Below, one piece after another: positions 34,114 to 42,766 of a stretch of DNA of 64,000 nucleotides (positions are counted from its first letter, which is position 1; each line of letters starts with the position of its first letter). Made by a program: the position numbers and the translations under genes. The stretch is taken from assembly GCA_018269005.1 (NCBI GenBank), contig JAFDVK010000053.1, forward strand, positions 216,687 to 280,686, read 5' to 3'. Source of the DNA: Acidobacteriota bacterium. GTDB lineage: Bacteria > Acidobacteriota > Blastocatellia > Pyrinomonadales > Pyrinomonadaceae. The notes under the pieces were generated by a model, which worked only from the letters and a program-made list of their open reading frames with translations, was not told where the DNA came from and did not search any database.

Positions 34114-36027
34114 CTACTTTTGGATAGGCAGTATGATAGCTGATGCCGTCTTACCGCCAAAATAGACTCGCTGAGTCGCCTTCCGGAAATCAGCGGTCGT
34201 CGCCTTGAAATTGTTCTCCAAAAACTGTTGCGGGCTGCGCGCAACGAGCGGAAACCATGTGCTTTGGACCTGAACCATTATGCGATGGCCTTTCTTGAAC
34301 GTGTGTGTGATGCCGGGCATCGTGAACGGCAAATATGTCGCTTTGTTCGGGACGAGCGGAATTCCTTTTTCGAACCCCTCGCGGAATCTTGCCGGCATCG
34401 GCTCACCGCGTAGCAGCATTTGATATCCGCCCGGTTGGAACACCGAAAATGCTGAGTTCTCAGGCGGTTTCTTGCCTTCCGGGAACTTGTAATCGTCAGG
34501 GAACACATCGATGAGTTTGACGATAAAATCTGAGTCGGTGCCGGAGGAAGATATAAAGAGCGACGGCTTAATGTCGCCGGCCACCGTGATATCTGCTTCG
34601 AGCGGGGAAGTTTCATACACCAGAACGTCCGGCCTTGTAGATGCGAATCGCTGATCCTCGGTCATATAATCGCGTGGATAGCCCAACGTTATCTTCTGCG
34701 TATATGGGACGGGCTTCATCGGGTCCGAAATGTATTCGTTCGATCCTGCTTTGCTCGGCTGTGTGAATGAAAGGCCGCCGTTCTCCGTGAAATAAAGAGC
34801 GGTGTCCTTGCCGTTTGTCGGCTCAAAGCTGTCGAACGAACGCCACGTATTTGCACCGGTATCGAACGCGTTGACCTCTTTGAGCTGCGAAATGTCGCCT
34901 TTGTCCTTCAGGAAATGATTGAAGAATGGGAGCTCCATATTCACACGGTAATATTCAGATGTTTCTGAACCAAAGTACGCCGTTCCGAGCCATTCACCCT
35001 CCGAACGGGCCCAACCGCCGTGAAACCATGGGCCGACAACGAGAATATTGAAAATGCCGGGATTCTGTTTTTCGATGTGTCGATAGGTGTTAAGAGCACC
35101 ATAAAGATCCTCGTTGTCATACCAACCGCCAACGGTCATCGTCGCACAGCCGACCTTATTCAAATGAGTTAGAACATTACGGTCTTTCCAGTATTGATCG
35201 TAGTTCGGATGATCCTGCATATCGTCCCAGTACGGCTGCCGAGCTCCGAGGCCTGTTTCGAAGCTGTCTGCAACTTCTTGGAGACCACCAAGTTTCAGGA
35301 AGTAGTCATAACCGTCCTGAGTATCTCGACCTTTCCACGGGCGCAAATAATCAAAGCTGTTCGAGGGCGCCGTGAAAGGCTGGAAGAACCGATAGAACGA
35401 ATAGTTTTGGGCAAGGAATAGTGCTCCGTTGTGGTGCATATCGTCGCCGTGGAACCAATCGCTGACAGGGGCCTGAGGCGAACAGGCTTTTAACGCAGGA
35501 TGGGAATTGATCGAACCCGCCGATGTGTAATATCCCGGATAAGAAATGCCGTAAGTGCCAACTCGGCCGTTGTTATTATCGACGTTCTTGATGAGCCAAT
35601 CGATCGTGTCGTACGTATCGGTCGATTCGTCGAACTTTGCCTTTCCGTATTGTGCAAGCTCCGGGCGAACGTCAACAAAAGTACCTTCGCTCATCCAGCG
35701 GCCGCGAACATCCTGATAGACAAAGATGTAGCCTTCGCGAGCAAATTGGTAATCGGGGCCGAGCAGGGTTTTGAACTTATCCGGGCCATAAGGAGCGACG
35801 CTGTAAGGCGTTCGACTCATCATTATCGGATATTTTTGCGACTTATCTTTCGGTTCATAGATGGATGTAAAGAGCTTGACGCCGTCACGCATCGGTATTT
35901 GAACCTCGCGCTTTGTGTAGTGTTCTTTGATATAGACGGCAAGTTCGTCGACCTTTGGAGCCGGTGCCTGCCCGAACGTCACAAGGGTAAATGTGAACAC
36001 CAAGACAAAAAGAACGGTCGCTTTCAT
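34114..36027 (-). CDS. CocE/NonD-family alpha/beta hydrolase (S15-like peptidase/esterase)
   Basis: The 637-residue protein has a signal peptide (MKATVLFVLVFTFTLVTFGQ). Family markers are the N-terminal QIPMRDGVKLFTSIYEPKD and RTPYSVAPYG, VYQDVRGRWMSEGTFVDVRP, and the nucleophile elbow GTYGISYPGYYT with Ser162. The C-terminal jelly-roll domain is typical of X-Pro dipeptidyl-peptidase C-terminal regions (SPLEADITVAGDIKPSLFIS, GHRIMVQVQSTWFPLVARSP). Members hydrolyse esters, acyl-amino acids or glutaryl-cephalosporins; exported ones in soil bacteria act on peptides or esters. It is a single gene with about 43 nt to the TPR gene downstream in the opposite sense of numbering. Substrate unknown. 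Confidence 0.9.
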   Translation of the reverse strand: MKATVLFVLVFTFTLVTFGQAPAPKVDELAVYIKEHYTKREVQIPMRDGVKLFTSIYEPKDKSQKYPIMMSRTPYSVAPYGPDKFKTLLGPDYQFAREGYIFVYQDVRGRWMSEGTFVDVRPELAQYGKAKFDESTDTYDTIDWLIKNVDNNNGRVGTYGISYPGYYTSAGSINSHPALKACSPQAPVSDWFHGDDMHHNGALFLAQNYSFYRFFQPFTAPSNSFDYLRPWKGRDTQDGYDYFLKLGGLQEVADSFETGLGARQPYWDDMQDHPNYDQYWKDRNVLTHLNKVGCATMTVGGWYDNEDLYGALNTYRHIEKQNPGIFNILVVGPWFHGGWARSEGEWLGTAYFGSETSEYYRVNMELPFFNHFLKDKGDISQLKEVNAFDTGANTWRSFDSFEPTNGKDTALYFTENGGLSFTQPSKAGSNEYISDPMKPVPYTQKITLGYPRDYMTEDQRFASTRPDVLVYETSPLEADITVAGDIKPSLFISSSGTDSDFIVKLIDVFPDDYKFPEGKKPPENSAFSVFQPGGYQMLLRGEPMPARFREGFEKGIPLVPNKATYLPFTMPGITHTFKKGHRIMVQVQSTWFPLVARSPQQFLENNFKATTADFRKATQRVYFGGKTASAIILPIQK

Positions 36028-36119
36028 TTCTTTGATTCTCCTTAAGAATAGACTTGTTTGATTACAAGCAATTTTCGCTCATTATCGAGCAGAAAACAAT
36101 ATTGCGGCCAAGCGGTCGT

Positions 36120-36782
36120 CTAAAGACGGACCTTCCAGGCAGTACCTATGACATTCAGATCGCCGGGACGCGAATAGCCGTCGTTCTGGCGCGTATAGAA
36201 CAGATCCAGCGATAGCTGCTTCGTGAACGCATGTGAGATGCCGGCGGTAAAGCGGGTTCGGCTCCATTTCCTAAGCTTCGAATCATAAAAGGCCTCGGCA
36301 GTCACAAACATCTTCGTATTCTTGAGCCACTTCGCCGGAAGCGTTCGGTCAATGCCCAGAAGCGGCCGATAGCGCCAAGAATTTCCCGACCTTTGCATTC
36401 GGTATTCGTAAATACTCCGATGAGTGATGCCGTATTTCTTGCCGACCGGTATACGATAGGCGGCCGCGACATCAAGCTGATGTTCCGTTGAAAACTTACC
36501 CGTTCGCGGGTTCTTGGTGTTAGCCTGCCAATAGAACGGCGTTATAGAAAGTCCTTTCTTCGGCTTGAACGAAAAGCCGAACAAGATTCGATTCTCGGAG
36601 AATTTTGTCAAGTTGCCGCCAAATCTCAATGTAAGCTTTGTGACGAGGTCCACTTTCGCGGCAAGCGGCACTGTCAGTTGAATGTCGTTCCAGGACTGAG
36701 TGTCGGAGCGATCAGGTGCGGTCTGAGCAGCGGCCGCGATCGGAAACGTGAGGAAAAAGATAATACTTAGAAAAAGCTTCAT
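36120..36782 (-). CDS. DUF2490 outer-membrane beta-barrel protein
   Basis: The 220-residue protein has a signal peptide (MKLFLSIIFFLTFPIAAAAQ). The mature part is a small beta-barrel of alternating hydrophobic strands (DTQSWNDIQLTVPLAAKVDL, NRILFGFSFKPKKGLSITPF, HRSIYEYRMQRSGNSWRYRP, FTAGISHAFTKQLSLDLFYT). It ends in a hydrophobic residue (VIGTAWKVRL). The WNDIQL start and YRYRPL-like motif match the DUF2490 pattern. Probably an outer-membrane protein of unknown role. The lipid kinase gene lies 22 nt upstream on the same strand, so they are probably co-transcribed. Confidence 0.8.
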   Translation of the reverse strand: MKLFLSIIFFLTFPIAAAAQTAPDRSDTQSWNDIQLTVPLAAKVDLVTKLTLRFGGNLTKFSENRILFGFSFKPKKGLSITPFYWQANTKNPRTGKFSTEHQLDVAAAYRIPVGKKYGITHRSIYEYRMQRSGNSWRYRPLLGIDRTLPAKWLKNTKMFVTAEAFYDSKLRKWSRTRFTAGISHAFTKQLSLDLFYTRQNDGYSRPGDLNVIGTAWKVRL

Positions 36783-36804
36783 TTACTAAATTGGATGGTG
36801 TGCG

Positions 36805-37782
36805 TCATCCAACTTTCGGCATACGCACTTTGATAGCGTTAGGAACGGATTCATAGACAGCCGGCAGACGGCCGGGCAACTCCCCGTCGGTTTCGAGCCG
36901 GATCTCCTCTGTCGGATCGAAGGCCGCGACCTCGATCTTTCGGGCAAGGCGATGATCGACCTCATCAAGTCCGAGATGCGTTCCGCGATAAAGAGTGATC
37001 CCGCGGGCAACGACCTTTGCGGCAGAAATCGCCCCGATATTCACTATATCGAGCAAACCGTCGCTGAGGCTTGCATCAGGGGCGATCATCATGCCGCCGC
37101 CGAAGTATCGAGCGTTCGCAACGCAGAAGTTGATCGATCGAAGTTTCATCTCGTCGCCATCATCTATGCGCACGCGAAGCATGAACGGTTCGAGATCGGC
37201 GATCTCACGCAAGGTCGAGGCCGCAAAGTTCGCTTGCCCGCGAAGGTGCTTTGTCGGAAGCCAATCAAAAGCCTTTGTGCCTTTGACCCGATCGATTATC
37301 GATGCTGCAAGCCCGACCGAAGAGACGTTCATAAAAAAACGTGAGACCTCCTCGCCGTCATTCCCGGAGAAAGTTACTTTGCCCGCATCGAGGCGTTTCG
37401 TAAAGCCTTCTCGCAGAGCCCTTGCAGCCTCTCGAGGTTGATTCGGCATTTTGAGCGAACGACGAAAATCACCGCCGGTGCCCGAGGGAAGGATTCCAAG
37501 CTCCGCATCCGCACCCGATCGAATGATGCCGTTTGCGACCTCATTGATCGTGCCGTCGCCGCCGCAGGCGATGATGAACGTACGTCCTTCATTTGCTGCC
37601 CGTTCAGCGATCGCAATGGCGTCGCCGGCGCCTTTTGTAAACGCAGCCGAGTACGGACCGAAATGCGTTCGGAGTTCGCTTGCCGTCGCGGCCCAAGCTT
37701 CCCTCGTTGACCCGGCGGCCGACTTGGGGTTCACGATCACTAGCGGCAGCTTGGAGTTTTGTTCAGATGGCTCTTTACTCAT
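36805..37782 (-). CDS. Diacylglycerol/lipid kinase (DagK/YegS family)
   Basis: The 325-residue protein begins LPLVIVNPKSAAGSTREAW and has the catalytic Gly-rich motif FIIACGGDGTINEVANGII at about 68-86, then LGILPSGTGGDFRRSLKMP. The C-terminal beta-sandwich holds GGGMMIAPDASLSDGLLDIV, where family members bind a structural Mg2+. Such enzymes phosphorylate diacylglycerol, phosphatidylglycerol or sphingoid lipids at the inner face of the membrane. Length is normal (about 300-330). The ATG at 37782 is a plausible start (MSKEPSEQNSKLPL). A spacer of about 120 nt with no visible gene separates it from the peptidase gene. Confidence 0.92.
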   Translation of the reverse strand: MSKEPSEQNSKLPLVIVNPKSAAGSTREAWAATASELRTHFGPYSAAFTKGAGDAIAIAERAANEGRTFIIACGGDGTINEVANGIIRSGADAELGILPSGTGGDFRRSLKMPNQPREAARALREGFTKRLDAGKVTFSGNDGEEVSRFFMNVSSVGLAASIIDRVKGTKAFDWLPTKHLRGQANFAASTLREIADLEPFMLRVRIDDGDEMKLRSINFCVANARYFGGGMMIAPDASLSDGLLDIVNIGAISAAKVVARGITLYRGTHLGLDEVDHRLARKIEVAAFDPTEEIRLETDGELPGRLPAVYESVPNAIKVRMPKVG

Positions 37783-37903
37783 TGGGGGGCTGAAGACTTC
37801 GGCGCCTGAACAATTATCATCCGTTTATCTTCAAAGCACAAAACGGAGAGCAGCCGTACCGGAACCGTGACGGCTGCTCTAGATCGCCCGGAAGTCAGTT
37901 TTG

Positions 37904-39412
37904 TCATTCCGCCGAATGGCTGAAATAAGGGAATAAGGACGGGGTCGTCGTCCCGAACGGCACTTTCTTTGGAGCCGCCTTCATAAACGCCTCGATGTCC
38001 GCCATCTTTCGCGGCAAGGCCTTAGAGAGCCAGTCGATACCGGTCGGTGTTACGAGAACGTCATCCTCGATCCGCACACCGATATTCTTGTATTTCTCGA
38101 ATGCCGGGAGAACCTTGGCCTTGAATGCTTGTGCTTTCGGCGTATTCGGCAGGTAATCGAGAGCGTCCGCACGAATATAGATGCCGGGCTCAAGCGTGAA
38201 GACCATTCCGGGGGCAAGCGGTTTTTGGTAGCTTCCGACGTCATGAACGTTCATGCCGATCCAGTGGCCAAGTCCATGCATATACCAAACGCGATATTCT
38301 CCCGAGTCCTTATCGGTAATAAGGCCGAGTTTGAAGAGTCCTTCCCGAATGACCTTGTCGGCTGCCGCACTCGCCTCGGCAAATGTCGATCCCGGCTTAA
38401 CGGTCTTTGCGGCAGCCTCTTGTGCGTCATAAACGATCTGATAGATGTCGGCCTGTTCTTTTGTGAATTTACCGTTCACGGGAAATGTTCGCGTGATGTC
38501 GGCAGAATAATGGCTGTATTCGGCGGCCGCGTCGATCAGCATCAGTTGACCGGCCTTCACAGGTGACTGGGACTCTTCGTAATGCAAGGTCGTGGCATTC
38601 GGCCCACATCCGACGATCGACGGATAGCCCCAATAGTCGGCGTTTCTTCGCTTAAAGACATACTCAAGCTCGGCCTGGACTTCATACTCCCAACTTGCCC
38701 GTCCGACGGTCGCCCATGCACGCATATGTCCCTCGATCGAGATGTCGATCGCGTGCTGAAGAAGTCTTAACTCGTATGGGCTCTTTATTTGGCGAAGGGC
38801 GTCGAATATCGGCCTTGCGTTGATCGGCTTTGCGGATGCGATGCTTGACGCAAATTCTGCTTCCTGGCGGTATTCGCGTTTGCCTTCAGAATCGTTGTCG
38901 CCGTCCGGCAAGAGGAGGTAAATGTGCTCTGTCGGTGCAGCGTCCTTCGCCAGTGCGCTCAGATAACCGCGAAATCCCGACGCATCGACAATGTTATCGA
39001 TCCCGGAAATGCGTTTTGCATCCTCGATCGAATAGCGTTTGCCGTTCCACGTTTCGAACTGAGGGTTCCGCTTCGGCAAATAGACGGTTTCCGTGACCTT
39101 GCCATTCTTTTTCTCAATAACAAGGCTGATGTTCTGCTCTTTCAGCTCGGTCAAATAGAAAAGGTCGTTCTCCTGCCGGAAGACGTAATCAACGTCAGCG
39201 GTGTAGAGCTTCGGTTCAGCACTGAACAAGACGAGCACGCTGTCGTCCTGCATCTGAGCAGCTACCTGAGCACGGCGTTTTGCAAGCTCTGTCTGCCGTT
39301 CACTGTCTGAGAAGACGGGAGCGGGCGGCGTCGCGATCGGCCCGGTAGGCACTTGCGCGAATGCGGAAAAGGTCAATGCTGCCAAGATCAGGAATAGTAT
39401 TGTCGTCTTCAT
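37904..39412 (-). CDS. Exported M24 Xaa-Pro aminopeptidase (PepP type)
   Basis: The 502-residue protein has a signal peptide (MKTTILFLILAALTFSAFAQ), then the aminopeptidase P N-terminal domain (RRAQVAAQMQDDSVLVLFSA, DVDYVFRQENDLFYLTELKE). The M24 pita-bread domain has metal ligands in LMLIDAAAEYSHYSADITRT (Asp pair), MHGLGHWIGMNVHD (His), FTLEPGIYI (Glu) and GVRIEDDVLVT (Glu). It removes N-terminal residues before proline, here outside the cytoplasm. Its ATG overlaps the stop of the upstream NHL/M23 gene by 4 nt, so the two are translated together. Confidence 0.92.
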   Translation of the reverse strand: MKTTILFLILAALTFSAFAQVPTGPIATPPAPVFSDSERQTELAKRRAQVAAQMQDDSVLVLFSAEPKLYTADVDYVFRQENDLFYLTELKEQNISLVIEKKNGKVTETVYLPKRNPQFETWNGKRYSIEDAKRISGIDNIVDASGFRGYLSALAKDAAPTEHIYLLLPDGDNDSEGKREYRQEAEFASSIASAKPINARPIFDALRQIKSPYELRLLQHAIDISIEGHMRAWATVGRASWEYEVQAELEYVFKRRNADYWGYPSIVGCGPNATTLHYEESQSPVKAGQLMLIDAAAEYSHYSADITRTFPVNGKFTKEQADIYQIVYDAQEAAAKTVKPGSTFAEASAAADKVIREGLFKLGLITDKDSGEYRVWYMHGLGHWIGMNVHDVGSYQKPLAPGMVFTLEPGIYIRADALDYLPNTPKAQAFKAKVLPAFEKYKNIGVRIEDDVLVTPTGIDWLSKALPRKMADIEAFMKAAPKKVPFGTTTPSLFPYFSHSAE

Positions 39413-41415
39413 TCAGTCACCTCGAACGATATGTCTTTCGTTGCCAAATTGCCGAATCGATCCGCTGCCGAGACGCGCAGCGTCCACTTGCCCTGCTCTA
39501 TGTCCTTCAGATCGATGACGTTCTCTTGAACGAGGTCACCGCTGACGCGATTCGAGACTATGTAGATGAACCGCGTAATTCCCGTCGCTCCCGAATAGCT
39601 GTCTTTCGCATATACGAGCGGTACGGCGTCGGGCTGCGGCAAACGGTCGAACTTGAGCGTCCAATCCACGTCGGCCGCCGGTGTTCCATCGCCTTTGATC
39701 AACTGCCAGCCGAGCTTATAGAGCCCGAGCTTGCGGCGATCCGGATTGCCGTCCATACGGTCATAGGCCTCTGCGAGCAAACGTACATTTCCGGCAAGCT
39801 GAATACGGCTGAGGCGAGCGTTTGTTTCAATTTCCTGTCCGCCGATAGAAAGATGGACATTGTCGATGACCGGAGCGATGCTGTCGGAAACGTTCGGCAG
39901 AACAAGAGCATCAAGGGCGTTCATCTCGTAACCGCTGCGTCCGGCGACAAGATGCACGTGATTCATCGGGTTCAATGTGCCGAGTGCCTCGCCTGCAGAG
40001 AATCGTGATCCCCTCGGAATACGAACGTCGATCAGCTTTCCAGTCGTATCGATCGAGAACAGAAATCGCGGATCGCCGAATGTCGTTCCGTTCGCATTTC
40101 GCCCTAGCCGTATGTGTATGTACCCAAGCTGCGGCATACGCACAAGCTCCCGCAATGTGTCGAAGTTGTCTGCCGCGGCGGGATCAAGCACCTTTTCGCT
40201 TCTCACGAGCCGAGCTGTCTCTCCATAACCCCCCGCAATGTCTAGGCCATTGTGAAAATGAAGTATATCTGTCGGCTCTCCTGTTACTTTTCCGCGGATC
40301 TCTCCGAACGTACCTGCGATGTCGCGTTTTTGATCCGGCGGATCGTATGGCCATCGCGGCAGTTCCGGAGCGCGCTCCTGGGACATCTCGGCAGGAAATT
40401 GGATCTTCGCCGCCTCTTCGGGCGAAAGCGGCGGCCGGCTTGCGGTCGCTTCTACAACACGGACAACTCGGTTGTCACTGTCCGCGATAAAGACGCGGCC
40501 CTTTTCATCGACCGCCAGGCCCGAGATGCGGTTGAAGCGGGAATTAGTCAGCTTTCCGTCTCGAAGGCCGCGACTCGCGTCGTTCAGGGTACGAATTCGG
40601 GGGACGGCGCCTCCGACATATCTCAAGGTACTGCGGTCCGCAACAAAAAGCTCGTCATTCGGGCCGACGGCGATTCCGACAGGACGGTAAAACGACGCCG
40701 CGGATAGGGTGGAATTTGCAGATCGGCCATCGCCTCCGCCAGTCAGCGTCCACACTGATCCGTCATTCTCGACCGCACGAATTCGACCGTTGCCTGTATC
40801 GGCTACCAAGAGCAAGCCTTTCCAAATGGCAAGGCCTGTCGGCGTATCGAATTGAGCTGCGGCACCGTCCGCGAAGCCTTGGGTTGAACCCGAAAGCGTG
40901 CGGACCGTTCCATTCTCGATCACCCGGATCCGATCATTGTACGAGTCGGCTACGAAGATGCGGCCGTCTTTGCCAACTGCGACACCGACCGGACCTCGAA
41001 AGCGGGCTTCGGTAGAGGCACCATCGTTGTCACCTGCCTCACCGATGATTCCCGCGATAACTTTATTTGCACCGCTCGAGTCGATAGATCGGATAGTATT
41101 TGAGCCGGTGTCGGCAACGATCATGCTGCCATCCGGGAGGAAAGCGATCTGCGACGGCGTGTTTAGTCCTGATGCGAACCCCACTGCCTTGCCCTGTTGG
41201 TCGATCTTCCAAATGCAGTCCTTCTCGCCGTCGGAGACATATAAATCGCCATCTCTAACCGCGATGCCGAAAGGCTCTCCAAACGCTCCATCCCGGCCGG
41301 CAAAGGTCGTAACAGCGGTCGGAAACTTAGCTGATTGACCGCCAATGCCGCAACCTAAGGCAGCAAGCCCTAGCAAAACTATGGTCAAAATTGTCAGGGA
41401 TCTATGCAAGATCAA
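39409..41415 (-). CDS. Exported NHL beta-propeller fused to an M23-like (LytM) domain
   Basis: The 668-residue protein has a lipoprotein-like signal (SLTILTIVLLGLAALGCG, Leu-Gly-Cys lipobox). Six NHL blades follow at about 35-330 (PSQIAFLPDGSMIVADTGSN, PVGVAVGKDGRIFVADSYND, PVGIAVGPNDELFVADRSTL). After a linker comes a segment with ILHFHNGLDIAGGYGETARL (around 385-400, HxxxD) and NPMNHVHLVAG (around 481-490, HxH). These are the zinc-ligand motifs and spacing style of M23 endopeptidases, but the loops between differ from classical LytM. The C-terminal part is Ig-like (WTLRVSAADRFGNLATKDIS). Activity on peptidoglycan is possible, not shown. It overlaps the PepP gene by 4 nt. Confidence 0.8.
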   Translation of the reverse strand: MILHRSLTILTIVLLGLAALGCGIGGQSAKFPTAVTTFAGRDGAFGEPFGIAVRDGDLYVSDGEKDCIWKIDQQGKAVGFASGLNTPSQIAFLPDGSMIVADTGSNTIRSIDSSGANKVIAGIIGEAGDNDGASTEARFRGPVGVAVGKDGRIFVADSYNDRIRVIENGTVRTLSGSTQGFADGAAAQFDTPTGLAIWKGLLLVADTGNGRIRAVENDGSVWTLTGGGDGRSANSTLSAASFYRPVGIAVGPNDELFVADRSTLRYVGGAVPRIRTLNDASRGLRDGKLTNSRFNRISGLAVDEKGRVFIADSDNRVVRVVEATASRPPLSPEEAAKIQFPAEMSQERAPELPRWPYDPPDQKRDIAGTFGEIRGKVTGEPTDILHFHNGLDIAGGYGETARLVRSEKVLDPAAADNFDTLRELVRMPQLGYIHIRLGRNANGTTFGDPRFLFSIDTTGKLIDVRIPRGSRFSAGEALGTLNPMNHVHLVAGRSGYEMNALDALVLPNVSDSIAPVIDNVHLSIGGQEIETNARLSRIQLAGNVRLLAEAYDRMDGNPDRRKLGLYKLGWQLIKGDGTPAADVDWTLKFDRLPQPDAVPLVYAKDSYSGATGITRFIYIVSNRVSGDLVQENVIDLKDIEQGKWTLRVSAADRFGNLATKDISFEVTE

Positions 41416-41514
41416 GATCAGTAAGCCGGTTGAATTTCAAAAAGTGATATTTGAGACCCGGAGATGTTAATATTAGCTTGCACACTAAATTGCTTCAACT
41501 TTTTGGAGGATAAT

Positions 41515-42144
41515 ATGTTTTCTCTCGACCAATTATTGGGACAGGACCGTGGAAAAGAAGCTGTTGATCAGATAAGTCAGAATGTCGGCGCAGAACCGTC
41601 GCTTGTAAATTCAGCGATCTCGATGGCCCTTCCGGCGATATTGAATGGACTCGCAAATAATGCTTCGACACCTCAGGGTGCTGAAAGCCTAAATAATGCA
41701 CTCGACCGCGATCACACCTCGGGCGGTATTTTGGACAATCTTGGCGGTCTTGCCGGTGCTATCTTCGGCGGAGGCCAGCAGCAGGCACCACCACCCGCTG
41801 CCGACGGCAGTGGGATTCTAGGCCATATCTTCGGCAATTCGCAGAATGCCGTTGCTCAGGATGTAAGTCAAAAAACAGGCCTAAATATCGGGCAGGTCGC
41901 TCAGATACTGATGATGCTTGCTCCCATCGTAATGAGCTACTTGGGACAAAGGAAGCAGCAAGAGAATGTCGGTGCGGATGGGCTAGGCGGTATTTTGGGC
42001 GGATTGCTGGGCGGCGGCCAAACTCAGCAGGCATCTGCAGGCGGCCTCTCAGGGATCGCATCAGCAATGCTCGACAGCGATCACGACGGCAGTGCCCTCG
42101 ACGACATTGCATCGATGGCGTTCAATTACATTAGTAAGAAGTAG
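41515..42144 (+). CDS. DUF937-family protein
   Basis: I start at the ATG at 41515, which follows TTTTTGGAGGATAAT; the frame is open 17 codons upstream without such a site. The 209-residue product has the DUF937 layout: SLDQLLGQDRGKEAVDQISQ, LVNSAISMALPAILNGLANN, and a second copy-like segment NAVAQDVSQKTGLNIGQVAQ with MLAPIVMSYLGQRKQQE. Gly-rich low-complexity linkers (GGILGGLLGGGQTQQ) follow. The C-terminus SAMLDSDHDGSALDDIASMA is conserved in the family. No signal peptide. Function of DUF937 is unknown. A terminator follows directly. Confidence 0.85.
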   Translation: MFSLDQLLGQDRGKEAVDQISQNVGAEPSLVNSAISMALPAILNGLANNASTPQGAESLNNALDRDHTSGGILDNLGGLAGAIFGGGQQQAPPPAADGSGILGHIFGNSQNAVAQDVSQKTGLNIGQVAQILMMLAPIVMSYLGQRKQQENVGADGLGGILGGLLGGGQTQQASAGGLSGIASAMLDSDHDGSALDDIASMAFNYISKK

Positions 42145-42167
42145 GTCGATCCGAAACCTCAGAATTT

Positions 42168-42209
42168 AGAGCCGATGCGATACCTTAACGGTCGCACGGC
42201 TCTTTTTTT
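42168..42209 (+). terminator. Rho-independent terminator after the DUF937 gene
   Basis: AGAGCCG (42168-42174), a bulged A and TGCGA pair with TCGCA and CGGCTCT (42192-42203) around an 11-base loop. TTTTTTTG follows. A canonical intrinsic terminator. Confidence 0.9.
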
Positions 42210-42356
42210 GTCGAGTCGCGAAGACCCTGATCGTTTAAGAACGGAACAAGAACGTATCCTTGCGGACAGAGCGGCTGTCTTTAATGGTGCCTAATTGACC
42301 TTACGTCCCCAAACCCGTCCCCGAATTTTGAGGAATCACATTACGGAGGAATGAGG

Positions 42357-42590
42357 ATGAGGACATTATTGGCAATGATCTTGGTGCTTGGAGGAGTCGG
42401 CAGTGTCATGCTGGCTGCGGATGGAAACTACGGACTCGGGAGCGGAGCAAAGACAACGGCGACGCCGCCCGTGAATTCTAATGCGAATGAAAATTCGAAT
42501 ATGGAATCAAACAGTAACACCGAATCCAACGCTAACGGGACCGCGTGGAATTCGAACATGAATTCAAACGCGAATTCGCCGGATCGTTAG
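42357..42590 (+). CDS. Small Asn-rich secreted protein
   Basis: The frame opens at 42351 with two ATGs six bases apart; I use the one at 42357 because GGAGG (42345-42349) is then at 7 nt, while the first ATG would directly abut it. The 77-residue product has a signal peptide (TLLAMILVLGGVGSVMLAAD). The mature part is about 55 residues dominated by Asn, Ser, Glu and Thr, with NSNANENSNMESNSNTESNA-type low complexity. It is probably exported and unstructured. No family recognised. A hairpin follows. Confidence 0.6.
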   Translation: MRTLLAMILVLGGVGSVMLAADGNYGLGSGAKTTATPPVNSNANENSNMESNSNTESNANGTAWNSNMNSNANSPDR

Positions 42591-42618
42591 AGACGGACCC
42601 TTCATTTTAATGACTGCT

Positions 42619-42648
42619 GACGGCCCGTGTGCATAACATGGGCCGTTT
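42619..42648 (+). terminator. Hairpin after the Asn-rich gene
   Basis: ACGGCCC (42620-42626) pairs with GGGCCGT (42640-42646) around a 13-base loop, followed only by TT. Likely a transcript end, with a weak T-tract. Confidence 0.5.
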
Positions 42649-42766
42649 GCGGCGCTGGTCTGGAGGATCGCGGGGCGGGCGGAAACTTTTGTGAAACAAT
42701 TGAAAGAAATTGCGCGTAACGAAATTGAATACGGACATTTATTTCTGATCGCGTAACTCTAAACCT

